DNA of 64,000 nt from Luteolibacter yonseiensis (GCF_016595465.1 NZ_JAENIK010000013.1:62001-126000), one strand, 5' to 3'; shown: positions 1-7,976, counted from the first letter of the stretch. Made by a program: numbers and translations. Notes: generated from the sequence alone by a model not told the origin.

Positions 1-2
1 CG

Positions 3-1109
3 CAGAGGATCGGCTACGACCTGCACGATTTCGTCACCTCACCCGCGCACACCTCGGTGATCCCGAGCCTGGATGTCCCGCATCCTTCGCTGGAGTGGTC
101 GTCACAGCAACCTCGCCAGTTCATGACTTTCACCGCCGACACCCGTTCGAATCCGCCGAAACTCACCGCCCGCTTCTATCTCGCGGACGGCTCGCTACAA
201 CGCGAGGTGGTGGTCCCCTACGATCAACTCACGCCGAAACAAGGACAAGGCCTCGCCCGTGACCTGCGCGCCTACTGGCCATTTGACGGAGATTTGAAAA
301 ACAGATCCGTGCTCGGCGGCCGTGTCGATGCCGATGCGGTCAATGGCGCGGCCCTGGTCAAGGACGGCGGTCTGCGGGGCGGAGCCATTTCGCTCAACCG
401 CGCATCCGGCCAGTATCTCCATGTCGGACGCAGCGCACTCGACGACAACGGAGCGGCAAACACCGTCTCGATGTGGTGCAAACCCGCCTCACTCCCCGCC
501 CACGGAAGCGCGGATCGCCATTTTCTCATGGAAAGCACGCTCGGTGGCACTGTTGGAATGGACGCCGGTTATTCGATCTCCATCGGCCTGCAGGCCGCTC
601 CCATGGCCGGACAGGTGGATCTGGAACTTTTCACCAACACCTTCAAGCCGGCGACCGGAGCCTCCACCTCCTCGCCGACGCCTCTCTCGCAAGGCGGTTT
701 CTCCTGCATGCTGGACCGAAGCCTCTTCACCAACCGTTGGAGTCACGTGGCGGTGACCTTCGACAGCACCACCCTGCGATTGTATGTCGATGGCGCACAG
801 GTCGCCACACATTCCTTGCCCGTACCTGGACCAGCTGCTGAGACCGGCGGCTTTGTCATCGGTGGCCATCGCGCCGGCACGGGTCGGAATTTCGACGGCC
901 TGCTGGATGAGGTCGCGCTTTGGTCGCGGGCGCTTTCCGCAGAGGAAATCGGCTCGCTCTACCATGCCGGAGTTCCTCAGGCGCTCCCTACCGCCACCTC
1001 CGCCGCCAATACCGGCGGCGACACGCTGGAAGACAAGTGGGCCCCCGGTTCGGCCGACCGGTCGCTGGTGTTCCGCCATCTTTCGCAAGGCACTCCCGGC
1101 GCCCCCTGA
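3..1109 (+). CDS. LamG-domain protein, C-terminal part (5' end outside window)
   Basis: The reading frame is open to the left window edge, so only the C-terminal ~368 residues are visible. From about position 270 the product is a concanavalin A-like LamG/laminin-G fold: it starts with LRAYWPFDGDLKN, continues through the core motif WSHVAVTFDSTTLRLYVDG and ends with FDGLLDEVALWSRALSAEEI, all hallmarks of LamG_3 domains. The short segment before it (SLEWSSQQPRQFMTFTAD) is not recognisable on its own and could be the end of a catalytic domain. LamG domains bind carbohydrate or mediate surface contacts. Most LamG proteins of this type are exported, but the signal peptide would lie outside the window. 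It ends about 70 bp before the HTH-cupin regulator and may be an independent unit. Confidence 0.8.
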   Translation, partial: QRIGYDLHDFVTSPAHTSVIPSLDVPHPSLEWSSQQPRQFMTFTADTRSNPPKLTARFYLADGSLQREVVVPYDQLTPKQGQGLARDLRAYWPFDGDLKNRSVLGGRVDADAVNGAALVKDGGLRGGAISLNRASGQYLHVGRSALDDNGAANTVSMWCKPASLPAHGSADRHFLMESTLGGTVGMDAGYSISIGLQAAPMAGQVDLELFTNTFKPATGASTSSPTPLSQGGFSCMLDRSLFTNRWSHVAVTFDSTTLRLYVDGAQVATHSLPVPGPAAETGGFVIGGHRAGTGRNFDGLLDEVALWSRALSAEEIGSLYHAGVPQALPTATSAANTGGDTLEDKWAPGSADRSLVFRHLSQGTPGAP

Positions 1110-1177
1110 TCCTTTTCCCGCTGGTGGAGGGGGCTTGACCATCCCTCAGCAGCGGCCGATTGTGGATTTCACACTTT

Positions 1178-1738
1178 ATGAACCTGGTTGAACTCGCTTC
1201 ACGCATCAAAGCCGCCCGGATTTCCAAGGGTTACACCCTGGACCGTGTGGCGGAGCTTTCAGGCCTTGGCAAGGGTTTGCTTTCCAAGGTGGAGAACTTC
1301 CGGGTGACGCCCTCGCTACCGACTCTCGCGAAGTTATGCGAAGCACTTGGCATGAGTCTTTCCGACCTTTTCGAGGGACTGGATGGCAAGCCGAAGCTCA
1401 GCATCGTCCGGGCGAACGAGCGCAAGGAGATCGAACGGGATCGCGATCAATCGGACATCAGTTACTACGGCCTCGCCCACGGCAGGCCGGATCGGAACAT
1501 GGATCCCTTCGTGTTGGAGGTGCCCGCGGGCGGCGGACGCCGGGAAGCCATGCCGCATGAGGGAGAGGAATTCCTCATCGTTCTCAAAGGGAATGTGAAC
1601 TTCGAATACAATGGGGAAATCCACCTGCTGGCCGAGGGGGATGCCGCTTACTTCGACGCCGAAGTCGACCACCGCCTGATCAACCCGAATTCCCACGGCG
1701 CGAAAATACTCAGCGTTTTCCTAGGACGCCCGATGTGA
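1178..1738 (+). CDS. XRE-family transcriptional regulator with C-terminal cupin domain
   Basis: A 186-residue regulator. Residues ~1-62 form a Cro/C1-type helix-turn-helix (IKAARISKGYTLDRVAELSG, then LSKVENFRVTPSLPTLAKLC). Residues ~110-186 form a small cupin barrel (PHEGEEFLIVLKGNVNFEY, GDAAYFDAEVDHRLIN) that normally senses a small ligand. The ATG at 1178 places the HTH at the N-terminus; longer in-frame starts add only a short non-conserved extension. It lies 102 bp upstream of phnA on the same strand, and the gap holds a perfect palindrome, so it probably regulates the phosphonoacetate genes and possibly itself. Known phosphonoacetate regulators (PhnR) are LysR-type, so this is a different regulator class. 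The regulatory target is inference from position. Confidence 0.88.
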   Translation: MNLVELASRIKAARISKGYTLDRVAELSGLGKGLLSKVENFRVTPSLPTLAKLCEALGMSLSDLFEGLDGKPKLSIVRANERKEIERDRDQSDISYYGLAHGRPDRNMDPFVLEVPAGGGRREAMPHEGEEFLIVLKGNVNFEYNGEIHLLAEGDAAYFDAEVDHRLINPNSHGAKILSVFLGRPM

Positions 1739-1755
1739 TTTAAAATGGTGACAAT

Positions 1756-1777
1756 AATGTTTCCCCAAGGAAACATT
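1756..1777. promoter_or_regulatory. Perfect 9-bp inverted repeat, likely operator of the phosphonoacetate genes
   Basis: The arms AATGTTTCC (1756-1764) and GGAAACATT (1769-1777) are perfect reverse complements around a 4-bp CCAA spacer. The 22-bp AT-richer palindrome stands out in the GC-rich gap between the XRE-cupin gene and phnA. Its length and symmetry suit a dimeric HTH_3 regulator, and it sits 63 bp before the chosen phnA start. No T-tract follows the right arm, so it is not a typical terminator. Confidence 0.6.
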
Positions 1778-1840
1778 TTATCTTTACGGGAAATTCATGG
1801 CGGATTGAATCGGGTCTCACCCATTGGGGATTCCCTTGCC

Positions 1841-3067
1841 ATGAATGTCATCGTCAACCATCGCTCCTACACCCTTCCTGCCACCCCGATCGCCGTCATC
1901 TGTCTGGACGGTTGCGCGGATGAATACCTCAGCGTGGCGATCGCCCGAGGGAAAATGCCGCGCCTCGCGGCAATGGCGCGGGACGGTTGGCGCGGCATGG
2001 TGCGCGGCGCGCTCCCTTCATTCACCAACGTCAACAATTCTTCCATCGTCACCGGCGTCTCCCCTGCCATCCACGGGATTTGCGGCAATTTCTTCCTCGA
2101 TCCGGAAAGTGGCGAGGAAGTGATGATGAACGGGCCGCAGTTCCGACGCTGCGGCACCATACTCACCGCCGTCGCAGATGCCGGGCGCAAGGTCGCCTTC
2201 ATCACAGCCAAGGAAAAACTCCGCACCGTCCTGGGCGACGGCGTGGTCGAACGCGGCGGCATCGTTTTTTCCTCGGAAAAAGTGGACGAGGCCAAACTCG
2301 CCACCCACGGGATCGACAACGCCATGGAAATCATCGGCAAGCCACGCCCGGAGATCTACTCAGGCGACGCCTCGATCTACGTTCTGGAAGCCGGTGCAGC
2401 TCTGGCGGAGCAAGGCCGGGCGGATTTCCTCTATCTCTCCACCACGGATTTCATGCAGCATAAATTCGGCCCCGAAGCGCCGGAGATTCTGGACTTCCAC
2501 GCCCGTATCGACAACGCCATTGGCCGGCTGCTGGACGCCGGCTGCACCGTCGCCCTGACCGCGGACCACGGCATGAACGCGAAGAATGATACATCAGGAA
2601 ACCCCAAGGTCATCTTTGTCGAGACCTTGCTCCGTGAAAAGTTCGGCGACTCCCTGCGCGTCATCTGTCCGATCACCGATCCCTACGTCGTCCACCACGG
2701 CGCGCTCGGCTCGCTGGTGATGGTCCACCTCGAAGACCCTTCCATCCGCACCGAGGTGGCGGAATATCTTTTCGCTCGGGAAGGAATCACCGAGGTGCTG
2801 ACCCGCGAAGAGGCTGTGATCAAGCTTGAGCTGGCCAGCGACCGCATCGGTGACCTCGTCGTCCTGTCGGGGCGTGATGTGGTGGTCGGAAAATCCCCCG
2901 AACATCACGACCTTTCCGTTCTTACCGGCGGTCTGAGGTCGCATGGCGGCCGTTATGAGGAAATGGTGCCGCTCGTCATTTCCAAGCCCCTCACTCCGGA
3001 ACTGCAGCGTCATGCAGAAGGCGATCCCCGGAACTTCGATGTCTTCCACTTCGCCTGCCATGTCTGA
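1841..3067 (+). CDS. phnA: Phosphonoacetate hydrolase
   Basis: The 408-residue product belongs to the alkaline phosphatase/NPP superfamily and resembles phosphonoacetate hydrolase, which splits phosphonoacetate into acetate and phosphate using two zinc ions. Visible superfamily elements are VICLDGCADEYL (metal Asp), the nucleophile region LPSFTNVNNSSIVTG (Thr), the metal pair in LYLSTTDFMQHKFGPE and the second metal site TADHGMNAK. The ATG at 1841 is chosen over an in-frame GTG at 1745 because the extension would run through the palindromic operator and has no family similarity. The gene overlaps the next gene by 8 nt and is followed by phnY, which makes its substrate. C-P hydrolase specificity is inferred from overall resemblance plus the phnY neighbour. 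Confidence 0.88.
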   Translation: MNVIVNHRSYTLPATPIAVICLDGCADEYLSVAIARGKMPRLAAMARDGWRGMVRGALPSFTNVNNSSIVTGVSPAIHGICGNFFLDPESGEEVMMNGPQFRRCGTILTAVADAGRKVAFITAKEKLRTVLGDGVVERGGIVFSSEKVDEAKLATHGIDNAMEIIGKPRPEIYSGDASIYVLEAGAALAEQGRADFLYLSTTDFMQHKFGPEAPEILDFHARIDNAIGRLLDAGCTVALTADHGMNAKNDTSGNPKVIFVETLLREKFGDSLRVICPITDPYVVHHGALGSLVMVHLEDPSIRTEVAEYLFAREGITEVLTREEAVIKLELASDRIGDLVVLSGRDVVVGKSPEHHDLSVLTGGLRSHGGRYEEMVPLVISKPLTPELQRHAEGDPRNFDVFHFACHV

Positions 3068-3953
3068 ATCCGCTCTGCCCCGCCGCCGTTTCCTCACGTC
3101 CGGTCTGGCCGCCGGATTCGCCGCCGCCCTCCCCGTCCGGCAGGCATTGGCCGCCGACGGCGGTACCGGACCGCTCACGGTGCTGCATCTCACCGACATC
3201 CATATCCGCCCCGAGCGCGAGGCACCGGTCCGCTGTGCCGGCATCCTGCGGAAAATCCGCGAACGCCATCCTGAAATCGATCTGGTGATCAACACTGGCG
3301 ACAGCATTTACGCCGCGGATTATTCCCACATCACCCGCGAGCGCGTCTTGGAGCAATGGAAAATATGGGACGAGACGGTGATGGCCGGACTGAAAGGTCT
3401 GCCAATACTGCACACCATCGGCAATCATGACCTGTGGTGGGCCGGACCGAAGGAGGATGAAATGCATGGCATTCCCTATGTCTGCAAACGGCTGGCCATC
3501 GCGAAGCCGTATTATTCCACGCAGCATGGCGGCTGGGAGATTCTAGCACTGGAAAACTGCCGCGGGTCGCTCGATGCCGCGCAGCGGGAATGGCTGTCCG
3601 AGGCCATCAAAACCGTTCCCGCCGCCACTCCCTTGCTCGTCGCTTCGCATCTGCCCTTGTTCTCACTGGCCGGCGACTACGAAGGCGGCAACATGAAGGG
3701 GGCCAAGGCGGTCATCGACCAACTCGCCTCCCATGCGGCCCCCGTCGTCTTGATCAGCGGCCACATCCACATCCAGAGCAGCGAGTCACTCTGGAATCTC
3801 CGCTTTCACTGCAATGGTGCCCTGAGCGGCTCCTGGTGGGAGGCCGGTACCCAGGGCGATGGCAGTTTCAAACGCACTCCCGCCGGCTACGCGCTGCTGA
3901 AACTCTGGCCGGATGGACGGAGCGGGTGGGAATACTTCCCCGTTCCCGCCTGA
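3060..3953 (+). CDS. Tat-exported calcineurin-like metallophosphoesterase
   Basis: The 297-residue product starts with a twin-arginine signal (ALPRRRFLTSGLAAGFAAAL, cleavage near the following Ala-rich end), so it is probably exported folded. The mature part has the complete metallophosphoesterase signature in order: LTDIHI (D-x-H), NTGDSIY (GD), TIGNHDLWW (GNHD), ASHLPLF (H) and ISGHIHI (GHxH). These residues bind two metals for phosphoester hydrolysis. The start overlaps the phnA stop by 8 nt and phnY begins 22 nt after its stop, so it is very likely co-transcribed and perhaps translationally coupled. A role in releasing phosphate or a phosphonate from an esterified precursor outside the cytoplasm is attractive, but it is inference from the neighbourhood only. 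Confidence 0.88.
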   Translation: MSESALPRRRFLTSGLAAGFAAALPVRQALAADGGTGPLTVLHLTDIHIRPEREAPVRCAGILRKIRERHPEIDLVINTGDSIYAADYSHITRERVLEQWKIWDETVMAGLKGLPILHTIGNHDLWWAGPKEDEMHGIPYVCKRLAIAKPYYSTQHGGWEILALENCRGSLDAAQREWLSEAIKTVPAATPLLVASHLPLFSLAGDYEGGNMKGAKAVIDQLASHAAPVVLISGHIHIQSSESLWNLRFHCNGALSGSWWEAGTQGDGSFKRTPAGYALLKLWPDGRSGWEYFPVPA

Positions 3954-3975
3954 AAATCATTTCTCATCTCTCCTC

Positions 3976-5409
3976 ATGTCTTTCACACCCGTTCAACTGC
4001 CTTCCTACATCGCCGGAAATCCCGTCACCACCGGTCGCGTTCTGGAAGTGCGCTACCCATGGGACGGCTCCCTTACCGGCACCGCCGCGATGATCGCCCC
4101 CTGCCACCTCGACGAGGCGATCAACGCCGCGCTCGCGTTTCCCAACGAATCACTCACCCGCCGCGACCGTCACGACATCCTGCGCAAGGCCGCCTCATCG
4201 CTTGCCGAACAACGCGACGAATTCGCCGCGCTCATCACGCGTGAAACCGGCCTGGCGATCCGCGAGGCCACCTACGAGACCACCCGTAGCTCGGACGTGC
4301 TTGAGTTCGCCGCCATGGAAGCCCTCCGCGACGACGGACGGATCTTTTCCTGCGACATCTCGCCGAACGGCAAGCCGCGCAAGATCTTCACCTCCCGCTA
4401 CCCGCTGCGGTTGGTCGCGGCGGTCACGCCATTCAATCATCCTCTCAACCAGGTGGTCCACAAGCTGGCACCCGCCATCGCCGCAGGCACCCCGGTGTTG
4501 CTGAAGCCCTCGGATCGGACTCCGCTCACGGCATTGAAATTCGCGGAAATCCTCTACGACGCGGGATTGCCCGGCCCCATGCTCAGCCTCTTCCTCGGTG
4601 GGATCGATGACATCGTCACGCCCATGATCACCGATGACCGGGTGGAGGCGGTCACCTTCACCGGTTCCGTGGAAATCGGCAAACACATCGCACGCACCTG
4701 CGGCTACAAGCGCATGTGCCTCGAACTCGGTGGGAATTCCCCGTTGATCGTCCTGCGGGACGCGGATCTCGACCTCGCCGCCAAGCTCGCGGCGGAAGGA
4801 TCGTTCCGCAATTCCGGCCAACGCTGCACCGCGGTGAAACGCATCCTGGTCCAGGATGAAATTCTCGACGCCTTTACCGAACGGTTCGTCCGGATCACCC
4901 GCGAGCAATACCCTTGCGGAGATCCTGAAGATCCGGCGACGGTCGTCGGTACCGTCATCAACGAAACCTCCGCCATCGAACTCGAGCGCCGCGTGGAAGC
5001 CAGCGTCGCGATGGGAGCACAAGTGCTCCTCGGCGGCCGCCGCCGGGGCGCGCGACTTGAGCCCACCATCATCGCAGGCGTCCCACGGGAAGCGGAAATG
5101 GTGGCCAGCGAAAGCTTCGGCCCCCTCGCCCCGATCATCCCGATCCGCGATCTGGACGACGCCATCCACTACTACAATTCCGGGCCATTCGGTCTCAGCA
5201 GCGGTGTCGTCACGAACGACCTCGCACTGGCGATGAAGGCCTGCAAAGACCTCAGGACCGGCACCACCAACATCAACGAAATCCCCGGCTACCGGCTCGA
5301 ACTCACCCCCTTCGGCGGCACCCGGGATTCCGGACTCGGCGTGAAAGAAGGAGTCATCGAGGGAATCAAGTTTTTCACCCACGAGAAGACATGGTCCCTG
5401 CCTTGGTGA
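3976..5409 (+). CDS. phnY: Phosphonoacetaldehyde dehydrogenase (aldehyde dehydrogenase family)
   Basis: The 477-residue NAD(P)-dependent aldehyde dehydrogenase has the PFNHPLNQVVHKLAPAIAAG segment after its cofactor region, TFTGSVEIGK (coenzyme loop), the general base in CLELGGNSP (Glu near residue 252), the catalytic Cys in NSGQRCTAVKR (near residue 283) and SESFGPLAPI. In the phosphonoacetate pathway this enzyme oxidises phosphonoacetaldehyde to phosphonoacetate, the substrate of PhnA encoded two genes upstream. The ATG at 3976 gives a normal family N-terminus; upstream in-frame codons overlap the metallophosphoesterase end. The specific assignment rests on the phnA pairing; from sequence alone it is a member of the ALDH superfamily. 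The transaminase PhnW, usual third partner, is not seen in the window. Confidence 0.85.
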   Translation: MSFTPVQLPSYIAGNPVTTGRVLEVRYPWDGSLTGTAAMIAPCHLDEAINAALAFPNESLTRRDRHDILRKAASSLAEQRDEFAALITRETGLAIREATYETTRSSDVLEFAAMEALRDDGRIFSCDISPNGKPRKIFTSRYPLRLVAAVTPFNHPLNQVVHKLAPAIAAGTPVLLKPSDRTPLTALKFAEILYDAGLPGPMLSLFLGGIDDIVTPMITDDRVEAVTFTGSVEIGKHIARTCGYKRMCLELGGNSPLIVLRDADLDLAAKLAAEGSFRNSGQRCTAVKRILVQDEILDAFTERFVRITREQYPCGDPEDPATVVGTVINETSAIELERRVEASVAMGAQVLLGGRRRGARLEPTIIAGVPREAEMVASESFGPLAPIIPIRDLDDAIHYYNSGPFGLSSGVVTNDLALAMKACKDLRTGTTNINEIPGYRLELTPFGGTRDSGLGVKEGVIEGIKFFTHEKTWSLPW

Positions 5410-5636
5410 CGGCAGGCGCCGGACACCTTCTGGCGCTGTTCCCGATTTCTCCAAGGATGCGGATGATCTGTTCCGCACTGTATCGTTTTTTATTGTGTCT
5501 GTTTCGCTGGTTTTACCCTAAAAAACTATGCATCGAAAAGCATCCTCTTTATCGGGGCCGGATCAATTCGACAGCAAGGGCGACCCCAGCAGGCACAGGG
5601 CGAGAAATATTTCTTCCTTAGAACAACGGCAGTAGA

Positions 5637-5725
5637 TGCCAACAAGCCGTGGGATGCAACCGGCGATAACCTCCCTCGTTGAATTCGGGCTCGCCACCGC
5701 CGGTGCATCCACTCTATCGTTGGGC
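5637..5725 (+). repeat. Imperfect inverted repeat resembling an integron attC site
   Basis: The arm 5651-5665 (GTGGGATGCAACCGGCG region) pairs with 5697-5710 (CCGCCGGTGCATCC region), leaving single unpaired bases on the left arm. Outer boxes are TGCCAAC (5637-5643) and GTTGGGC (5719-5725). The right box fits the attC consensus GTTRRRY exactly; the left is one base short of its complement. The next gene starts 7 bp after the right box, as in gene cassettes. Bulged arms and this spacing are typical of attC, but no integrase or array is visible, so the identification is tentative. Confidence 0.35.
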
Positions 5726-5731
5726 AGATAT

Positions 5732-6298
5732 ATGATCCGTAAAGCAACATTCGAGGACGCAGCGGCCATCGCTCAAATCCATGTCGGTACATGGCGGGTC
5801 GCGTATGCCGGGATCGTTCCCGATGACTATCTCGCCAGTCTGTCGGAAGAACAACGCACCAAGAGTTGGCAGCAGCGGTTGACGGACGGTCGGACGATCA
5901 TCTGGGTGGCCGAGAAAGACGATCAGGTCATCGGTTGGGTTGCCGGTGGTGCAGGTCGAGACGCAGACGCACAAGGCGATGCGGAAGTGTATGCGATTTA
6001 CGTGTCATCCCAGCACTGGGACTGCGGCGTCGGGCGGGAGCTGATGGCCCAAATGGAAGCGTCCTTGCCTGATGGTCCGGGCACGACACTTTGGGTGCTG
6101 CGGGATAATCAGCGTGCGATTCGGTTTTACGAGAAGGCGGGCTATCGGACAGATGGCGCACAGAAGGAGATTCAGCTGGGGAGCAAAGGTTTTTGTGAAG
6201 TCCGATTCCGAAAGAGCAGGCCCGACAAATCGCTGCTGCGAACTGTGTCGAATGGATCTTCGATCACACAAGTCCAAGCTTCTTCAGAAACTCAATAG
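5732..6298 (+). CDS. GNAT-family N-acetyltransferase
   Basis: The 188-residue product is a GNAT acetyltransferase that would move an acetyl group from acetyl-CoA to an amine; the substrate cannot be told. It opens with MIRKATFEDAAAIAQIHVGT and continues with the central strand DAEVYAIYVSSQHWDCGVG (acetyl-CoA loop region) and the C-terminal LRDNQRAIRFYEKAGY. The ATG at 5732 places the first GNAT strand at the start. After CEVRFRK, where relatives normally stop, there is a ~34-residue tail unlike GNAT proteins, which suggests the original 3' end was lost. The start lies immediately behind an attC-like hairpin, so the gene may be a former integron cassette. Nothing links it functionally to the phn genes. 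Confidence 0.8.
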   Translation: MIRKATFEDAAAIAQIHVGTWRVAYAGIVPDDYLASLSEEQRTKSWQQRLTDGRTIIWVAEKDDQVIGWVAGGAGRDADAQGDAEVYAIYVSSQHWDCGVGRELMAQMEASLPDGPGTTLWVLRDNQRAIRFYEKAGYRTDGAQKEIQLGSKGFCEVRFRKSRPDKSLLRTVSNGSSITQVQASSETQ

Positions 6299-6673
6299 GT
6301 CCGTGTTGAATTTAGGCTTCATCCACTGGGTGGGAGTCTTGGGATCGTCATGAATGGTGACTCCGCAGTCCGGTGGCAGCGATGGCAAATCTGCCCACGC
6401 TGAGGGCATTGAAACGGGTGCTCCTGGCCGGGCTCGCAGGCACCATGGGGCGACACAGGTTGAGCCTTCACCATCGCGTAGCCAATCGATGAAGATTCCT
6501 GTATCAGCTTGTCGCGGTCCTTGGCCAGCGATGCGACTTTCTCAGGATCTCCCAGCCTGTCGAACTTGCTGGCCTTCACTGCCTCCAAATCCAAACGGGA
6601 GAGAAAAATCCGATGATGCTTTCAAGCGGGGTGACCGGAAAACCGGATACGAGCGCGGACGCAGGCGCGCGGT
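6299..6673. other. Accessory gap with no convincing gene
   Basis: This stretch between the GNAT gene and the tail-like remnant has only short ORFs without recognisable domains. One minus-strand ORF (6319-6594, TTG start) has a helical charged start and a Cys/His-containing end, but no codon or motif evidence makes it a gene. The stretch is most easily read as decayed mobile DNA. Confidence 0.4.
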
Positions 6674-6930
6674 CTGGAGGGTCAGATTCTCGACTTGAAG
6701 GACAAGCAGATGGAGGAGCCGAATAGCGAGATCGAACGACTGGAGGCTCTTGGCAAAAAGGACCGACCGTCGAAACCAGCTCGCTTGCCGAGATCGGAGG
6801 CGGTGGTGGGGCATTCGCTCCCAACGTCGACGTGAACAAGCAGATCCTCACCGAGATTCAGAAGATCACGGCGATTGCCGCGCAGGGCGTCAGCAACACG
6901 TCACCCGGACCACAGGAGCCCCACTACTAA
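6674..6930 (+). pseudogene. Frameshifted remnant of a coiled-coil, phage-tail-like protein
   Basis: Two adjoining frames read like one protein interrupted by an indel in the A-run at 6755-6759. Upstream is a charged coiled-coil stretch (LDLKDKQMEEPNSEIERLEA). Downstream, in another frame, is SSLAEIGGGGGAF, then NVDVNKQILTEIQKITAIAA and a stop at 6928-6930. The SSLAxIGGGG plus Q-x-I-x-x-I pattern is common at the C-termini of phage tail tape-measure and minor tail proteins. No start codon or intact N-terminus exists. A strong hairpin follows about 60 bp later. The phage origin is a suggestion from motif style; the broken-gene interpretation is better supported. Confidence 0.4.
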
Positions 6931-6991
6931 CACTTCCGGCGAGGGGTGGTGCCCTTGCCGTCACGCACCGGTTGGTGCGTCAACTGATAGA

Positions 6992-7023
6992 CCCGCCGTC
7001 CTGAAAATGGGCGGCGGGCTTTT
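6992..7023 (+). terminator. Rho-independent terminator
   Basis: The stem CCCGCCGTCC (6992-7001) pairs with GGGCGGCGGG (7009-7018) around a 7-nt loop, with a single non-Watson-Crick position, followed by CTTTT. It ends transcription rightward after the tail-like remnant and would help insulate the convergent PEP-CTERM gene. Confidence 0.6.
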
Positions 7024-7094
7024 CGTGCCGATCTCGAGACATCAAAAGGAATTCCTTTCGATCTTCAGGAGCCAGCCGAGGAACTGGGGTATCC

Positions 7095-7742
7095 TCAGAT
7101 TTGAGGGGACCCAGTGCAGCGCCGCTTCCGACCTGCCAGCAAACCGATTCCAAGACCGCCGAGTCCCAGCGCGGAAGGCTCTGGTATAACCGAACCTTCC
7201 AAGTTGAAGATAAAGGGCACGGGCGCGTCATTAAACGGCAGGTAGCCGCTTGTCAGGAATGTGCTGCTGGACGCAGACGGGGTCCCGCTGCTCAAGGAAT
7301 TCAACCACGACCAATAGGAGCTGCTTCCATTGGCCACCGCCAACCAGTAAGTGCCAGCTCCCAACGTAATTGCAGAAGAGAGATTCAAGCTGTTTATATA
7401 GCCCTCGCCAGAGGGTAAAGCGGAGCGGGTGCTGGGAATGGAAGAGAAAACATAATTTCCCACTAACTCGCCTGGCATGGAATTACCACTGTCTGCCATG
7501 ATAGCGATGCTGAATTGATCATCCTGCGCGACTCCACCGTACCGTCCCGCAACGTTGATCCCCGCGAGACTGATAGCGGTTGTTACAGTAAATTGCGCGG
7601 CGATATACTGGCTTGCGTATGGGCTACTGACAAATCCGAGGCCCGGATTGTTGGAATCGCCACTGGTAAAAAGGGTGGCCCCTGGACTGAAACAGGCCGA
7701 CGCCAGAGTGGTGGAAACAAACACGATTGATACTTTTATCAC
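7095..7742 (-). CDS. PEP-CTERM sorting domain protein
   Basis: The 215-residue secreted protein has an N-terminal signal peptide (hydrophobic VSIVFVSTTLASACFS), a beta-rich body (AAQFTVTTAISLAGINVAG, TLGAGTYWLAVANGSSSYW) and a C-terminal PEP-CTERM tail: IPEPSALGLGGLGIGLLAGR, then basic residues. PEP-CTERM tails are recognised and cleaved by an exosortase, usually in bacteria that make an exopolysaccharide matrix. The body resembles choice-of-anchor R-type domains but no function can be named. The start is a GTG at 7742. The tail continues for seven residues beyond the arginine cluster (CTGSPQI), slightly longer than usual. No exosortase gene is present in the window. Confidence 0.85.
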   Translation of the reverse strand: MIKVSIVFVSTTLASACFSPGATLFTSGDSNNPGLGFVSSPYASQYIAAQFTVTTAISLAGINVAGRYGGVAQDDQFSIAIMADSGNSMPGELVGNYVFSSIPSTRSALPSGEGYINSLNLSSAITLGAGTYWLAVANGSSSYWSWLNSLSSGTPSASSSTFLTSGYLPFNDAPVPFIFNLEGSVIPEPSALGLGGLGIGLLAGRKRRCTGSPQI

Positions 7743-7849
7743 CTCTCATCCCTGTTACGGAAAGCTGGTGATGTCCACATTATTCGCGATAATGTCCGTC
7801 ATTTCCCATCGACTCCTCCGCCCGCTTCTGCCATCCGTCGCCCGTCGGT

Positions 7850-7976
7850 GCTTCAACATCGATCCGCATTCGAAAACCGAAGAGTAATGACCGAGGCGCG
7901 GGAAAACATCGAAAATCGAATCTAAGTCCTGCCGTGAATAGTCGTGGAGTTATTCCCACGTCTAAGATGTTGAAGC
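7850..7976. repeat. 11-bp inverted repeat outside the ExoD remnant
   Basis: GCTTCAACATC at 7850-7860 and its perfect complement GATGTTGAAGC at 7966-7976 are 105 bp apart. The right arm lies inside the loop of the longer 7924-7995 inverted repeat. The interleaved arrangement is unlike a simple terminator and may be a trace of a small mobile sequence. Confidence 0.45.

Noticed and set aside
1745-1840. Longer N-terminus for phnA
   Set aside because: The extension translates through the palindrome and is unlike the family; ATG 1841 is better.
4195-5478. A 427-codon minus-strand frame over phnY
   Set aside because: The plus-strand aldehyde dehydrogenase is unmistakable; the reverse frame shows no family motif.
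6319-6594. A 91-codon minus-strand ORF with Cys/His residues
   Set aside because: TTG start, no recognised domain and surrounded by decayed sequence; the cysteines do not form a standard zinc motif.
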